From the NCBI RefSeq assembly GCF_036178145.1, contig NZ_CP108067.1, positions 1,922,001 to 1,986,000 of the forward strand: DNA of 64,000 nucleotides. The letters are read 5' to 3'. Below are positions 61,283-64,000 of the stretch, one piece after another; position 1 is the stretch's first letter; the number at the start of each line of letters is the position of its first letter. The notes under the pieces are model-generated. The model did no database searches. It was not told the origin of the DNA and worked only from the letters and a program-made list of their open reading frames with translations. Both the position numbers and the translations under genes were made by a program. This stretch comes from Streptomyces sp. NBC_00273. Its GTDB lineage: Bacteria > Actinomycetota > Actinomycetes > Streptomycetales > Streptomycetaceae.

Positions 61283-61723
61283 ATGAGTCAGTACTTCGAC
61301 ATGGGTGACGAGACGCTGTGGAACCCGTCCAACGGCGCTTCCCGGATGTTCCGGCGCCAAGTGGCGGTCTTCGAGGCGGAACTGGGGCTCGGCTCGGGCA
61401 TCGGGCCGATGGAGAACGACGAGTGCCAGATCGACCCGATCGCGTTCGCGGCGTTCGTCGAGGCCCTGCTGGTACAGCACCGCAGGACGAGCCACGCCAT
61501 CCTGCTCGCGCTCTCGGAGGGCTTCACCGCCACCGTGGTCGTACTGGCGGAGCGTGCCGGGATCCGGGTGGACTGGGAGCGGCTCGGCGCCGCCCCGGAA
61601 GGCCCTCGTACGGACGTACAGGTCTCCGCCGCGGGAGGGGCGGCTCCGGCGGACGGCGCCCGCTGGTCGACGGGGCTGCGTGCGAAGGCGCTGGAGCTGG
61701 GGCGGCGCATGCCCAGGGAATGA
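61283..61723 (+). CDS. DUF6086-like Streptomyces protein
   Basis: A 146-residue soluble protein with the pattern MSQYFDMGDETLWNPSNGASRMFRRQVAVFEAELGL, then GIGPMENDECQIDPIAFAAFVEALL, which I recall as the DUF6086 family; the second half is a helix and a disordered tail. No signal peptide or known motif. GGAAGG ribosome site. Function unknown. Confidence 0.7.
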   Translation: MSQYFDMGDETLWNPSNGASRMFRRQVAVFEAELGLGSGIGPMENDECQIDPIAFAAFVEALLVQHRRTSHAILLALSEGFTATVVVLAERAGIRVDWERLGAAPEGPRTDVQVSAAGGAAPADGARWSTGLRAKALELGRRMPRE

Positions 61724-61775
61724 GGCCGGTCCCGCCGTAGTGGCGGCGCGGCCGCCCGACCGTCCCGCGGCCCGG

Positions 61776-64000
61776 TCAGCCGCGGCGGACCAGGGGGAAG
61801 GGGAGGGTCTCGCGGATCGTCAGGCCCGTGAGGAACATGACGAGGCGGTCCACGCCGATGCCGAGGCCGCCCGTGGGTGGCATCGCGTACTCCAGGGCGT
61901 CGAGGAAGTCGTTGTCGAGTTCCATCGCCTCCGGGTCGCCGCCCGCAGCGAGCAGGGACTGGGCGGTGAGGCGGCGGCGCTGTTCCACGGGGTCGGTCAG
62001 CTCCGAGTAGGCGGTGCCCAGTTCGGTGCCGAAGGCGACCAGGTCCCAGCGTTCGGCGAGCCTGGGGTCGCGGCGGTGCTGGCGGGTGAGCGGGGAGACG
62101 TCGGTGGGGAAGTCCTTGTAGAAGGTGGGCAGCTTGGTGCGCTCCTCCACGAGCCGCTCGTACATCTCCAGCACCACGTCGCCGCGGGTGTCCTCGGGGG
62201 CGTGCGGGACCGATGCCCGGTCGCACAGCCGGCGCAGCACCCCTTCCTCGGTGTCGGCGTCGACCTCCTCGCCGAGGGCCTCGCTGATGGCCCCGTACAT
62301 GGTCTTGACCGGCCAGGTTCCGGAGATGTCGTGGACGACGAGCTTCCCGTCCGGTCCCGCCTTGTGGGCGATGGGCGAGCCGAAGGCGGCGGTGGCGGCG
62401 CCCTGGATCAGTTCGCGCGTGAGGTCGAGCATCACGTCGTAGTCGGCGAAGGCCTGGTAGGCCTCCAGCATCGTGAACTCGGGGTTGTGCTTGTAGGAGA
62501 CGCCCTCGTTGCGGAAGGTGCGGCCCATCTCGAAGACCTTCTCCATGCCGCCGACGCAGAGCCGTTTGAGGTAGAGCTCGGGCGCGATGCGCAGGTACAG
62601 GTCGAGGTCGTAGGCGTTGATGTGGGTGCGGAAGGGCCGGGCGTTGGCGCCGCCGTGGATCTGCTGGAGCATCGGGGTCTCGACCTCCAGGTAGCCGCGG
62701 TCGAGCAGTCCCTGGCGCAGGGCCTGGACCGCGCTGGAGCGGGCCCGTACGACGTCCCGGGCCTCGGGGCTCGCGACGAGGTCGAGGTAGCGGCGCCGGA
62801 CCCGGGCTTCGGGGTCGGCCAGGCCCTTGCGCTTGTCGGGGAGGGGGCGCAGGCACTTGCCGGTGAGCTGCCAGGACCGCACCACCAGCGACAGCTCGCC
62901 CGCCTTGCTGGCGCCGGTCTCGCCGCTGACGAGCACGTGGTCGCCGAAGTCGACCTGGGAGGTGAAGGAGTCCAGTACCTCGGACCCGGCTTCGTCGCGG
63001 GTGAGCATCAGCTGGATGTCGCCGGACCAGTCGCGCAGGACGGCGAAGACCACGCCGCCGAGGTCGCGCACGAGCATCACGCGCCCGGCGAGGGTGGCCC
63101 GTTCGCCGGTCCGGGCGCCGGGCGCCAGGGCGGGGCGGCCGGGGGCGCCCTCGTGGGTGGCCTTCAGTTCCGCGACGGTGTGGGTGCGCGCGCGGATCCC
63201 CACGGGGTAGGGGTCGGTACCGGCCGCCCGGATGCGGTCGAGCTTCGCGTGGCGGACGCGGACCTGCTCGGGCAGCCGCTCGGCCGGGGCTCCCGCGTCC
63301 CCCTGCTCGACCGCGTCCAGGCCCAGGGATTCGATGGGGGGCAGCCCCTCGGTGGAGGCGATGGCGGTGAGGCCCTTGGGGTGGCCGTTGCCCCACAGGG
63401 TGCGCAGGCTGGGTACGGAGACGAAGCCCTCGGCAATGCCGGAGGCGAGGCTGACCCGGGCGAGCGAGCCGGCGTCCTGGTAGCAGAGGTAGCGCGGGTA
63501 CCACTCGGGGTCGTACTTGACGTTCGAGCGGTACAGCGCCTCCAGTTGCCACCAGCGGGAGAAGAAGAGGAGCAGCTTGCGCCACAGTTTGAGGACGGGG
63601 CCGGCGCCGATCCGGCCGCCCTCCTCGAAGGCGGAGCGGAAGACGGCGAAGTTGAGGGAGATCCGGTGCACGCCGAGGCCGGGGGCCGCGGCGCAGAGCT
63701 GGGCGACCATGAACTCCATGACCCCGTTGGGGGCGGTGCGGTCGCGGCGCATGAGGTCGAGGGAGATGCCGTCCTTGCCCCAGGGGACGAAGGAGAGCAG
63801 GGCGATCAGCTCGCCCTGGTCGTCGAAGGCCTCGACCAGCAGGCAGTCCCCGTCGGCGCGGTCGCCGAGCCGGTCCAGGGCCATGGAGAAGCCGCGTTCG
63901 GTCTCGGTGTCGCGCCATGTGTCGGCGCTTTCCACGATCCTCTGCATCTCGTCCTCGGAGAGGGCGGAGTGGCGGCGGATGACGGTGGTGGCCCCGGTGC
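61776..64000 (-). CDS. lysX: Bifunctional lysylphosphatidylglycerol synthetase / lysine-tRNA ligase LysX (5' end outside window)
   Basis: The frame remains open to the window edge, so only about 740 of roughly 1,100 codons are seen; the start and the N-terminal membrane part are missing. The visible order is a DUF2156-type lysyltransferase domain ([53 protein letters not shown]), then a complete LysS-like part: an OB anticodon domain and class II synthetase motifs ([44 protein letters not shown]). LysX charges tRNA with lysine and moves it to phosphatidylglycerol, lowering membrane charge and giving cationic-peptide resistance. The true housekeeping lysS must lie elsewhere. Confidence 0.93.
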   Translation of the reverse strand, partial: TGATTVIRRHSALSEDEMQRIVESADTWRDTETERGFSMALDRLGDRADGDCLLVEAFDDQGELIALLSFVPWGKDGISLDLMRRDRTAPNGVMEFMVAQLCAAAPGLGVHRISLNFAVFRSAFEEGGRIGAGPVLKLWRKLLLFFSRWWQLEALYRSNVKYDPEWYPRYLCYQDAGSLARVSLASGIAEGFVSVPSLRTLWGNGHPKGLTAIASTEGLPPIESLGLDAVEQGDAGAPAERLPEQVRVRHAKLDRIRAAGTDPYPVGIRARTHTVAELKATHEGAPGRPALAPGARTGERATLAGRVMLVRDLGGVVFAVLRDWSGDIQLMLTRDEAGSEVLDSFTSQVDFGDHVLVSGETGASKAGELSLVVRSWQLTGKCLRPLPDKRKGLADPEARVRRRYLDLVASPEARDVVRARSSAVQALRQGLLDRGYLEVETPMLQQIHGGANARPFRTHINAYDLDLYLRIAPELYLKRLCVGGMEKVFEMGRTFRNEGVSYKHNPEFTMLEAYQAFADYDVMLDLTRELIQGAATAAFGSPIAHKAGPDGKLVVHDISGTWPVKTMYGAISEALGEEVDADTEEGVLRRLCDRASVPHAPEDTRGDVVLEMYERLVEERTKLPTFYKDFPTDVSPLTRQHRRDPRLAERWDLVAFGTELGTAYSELTDPVEQRRRLTAQSLLAAGGDPEAMELDNDFLDALEYAMPPTGGLGIGVDRLVMFLTGLTIRETLPFPLVRRG

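Noticed and set aside
61732..61746. Small hairpin CCGCC-N5-GGCGG between DUF6086-like gene and lysX
   Set aside because: Only 5 bp; too weak to call a terminator.

Overview
The window is a high-GC actinobacterial chromosome segment, almost certainly Streptomyces or a close relative. Signs of this are the very high GC with strong third-position GC bias, GTG/TTG starts with AGGAG-type ribosome sites, a complete egtABCD ergothioneine operon, a rare TTA (bldA-type) codon, a sigma-R-type promoter, a DmdR/IdeR-type iron box, a class F sortase with short anchored surface proteins, a PAS-GGDEF-EAL protein like RmdA, and a LysX-type lysyl-phosphatidylglycerol synthase/lysyl-tRNA ligase. From memory, the order trxC - egt - sdh - rmdA also resembles the SCO088x-SCO093x part of the S. 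coelicolor chromosome; I could not run the comparison.

Left part (1-16 kb). An iron-box-controlled pair of secreted proteins (one cut by the window edge) is probably part of a heme/iron uptake locus. A flavin disulfide oxidoreductase and a TetR regulator follow. Divergent from the TetR gene lies a two-gene module: a small trypsin-co-occurring protein whose codon 7 is TTA, and a 1,432-residue trypsin-nSTAND-WD40 protein. This is a predicted NTP-dependent conflict (immunity-like) system that may be under developmental control through bldA. Next come a sigma-R-type promoter with thioredoxin, an aldehyde dehydrogenase, a thiolase, and a LacI regulator divergent from an MFS transporter and an alpha/beta hydrolase.

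Middle part (16-34 kb). An amidase has a leader that could hide its Shine-Dalgarno in a hairpin. After it come an O-methyltransferase, an orphan PemK/MazF-like protein, an orphan Imm49-like protein, a bacterial PARG-type ADP-ribose hydrolase and the egtABCD operon. The egtD 3' end overlaps, in antisense, the end of an olsBA-like ornithine-lipid operon. Then follow a lone sugar-binding lipoprotein with a DasR-like operator, dodecin, a HAD phosphatase, a luciferase-like flavoprotein, a short UvrA paralog and a pentapeptide-repeat protein.

Right-middle part (34-46 kb). A NarL-type two-component system is encoded near a three-gene operon for a retropepsin-7TM membrane protein, a RimK-like ATP-grasp ligase and a small secreted protein. 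Two near-identical 18-bp palindromes lie at the promoter of the two-component system and in the divergent promoter between the retropepsin operon and an APC permease, which suggests a small shared regulon. A conserved gene of unknown function, an Fe-S photolyase and a spore-photoproduct-lyase-like radical SAM enzyme (UV repair pair) and an AraC regulator follow.

Right part (46-64 kb). The sdhCAB operon is divergent from a LysR gene with a LysR-type box between them. A TetR/FAD-monooxygenase divergent pair follows, then rmdA translationally coupled to an upstream SAM methyltransferase, and then a cell-surface block. This block holds a proline-rich exported protein, a DUF4239 membrane protein, two convergent anchored surface proteins that share a GG(L/I)GGS motif just before their C-terminal membrane segment, a class F sortase, a Tat-exported polysaccharide deacetylase, a DUF6086-like protein and the 3' part of lysX, which runs off the window.

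No rRNA, tRNA, CRISPR array, insertion sequence, prophage or biosynthetic gene cluster was recognised.
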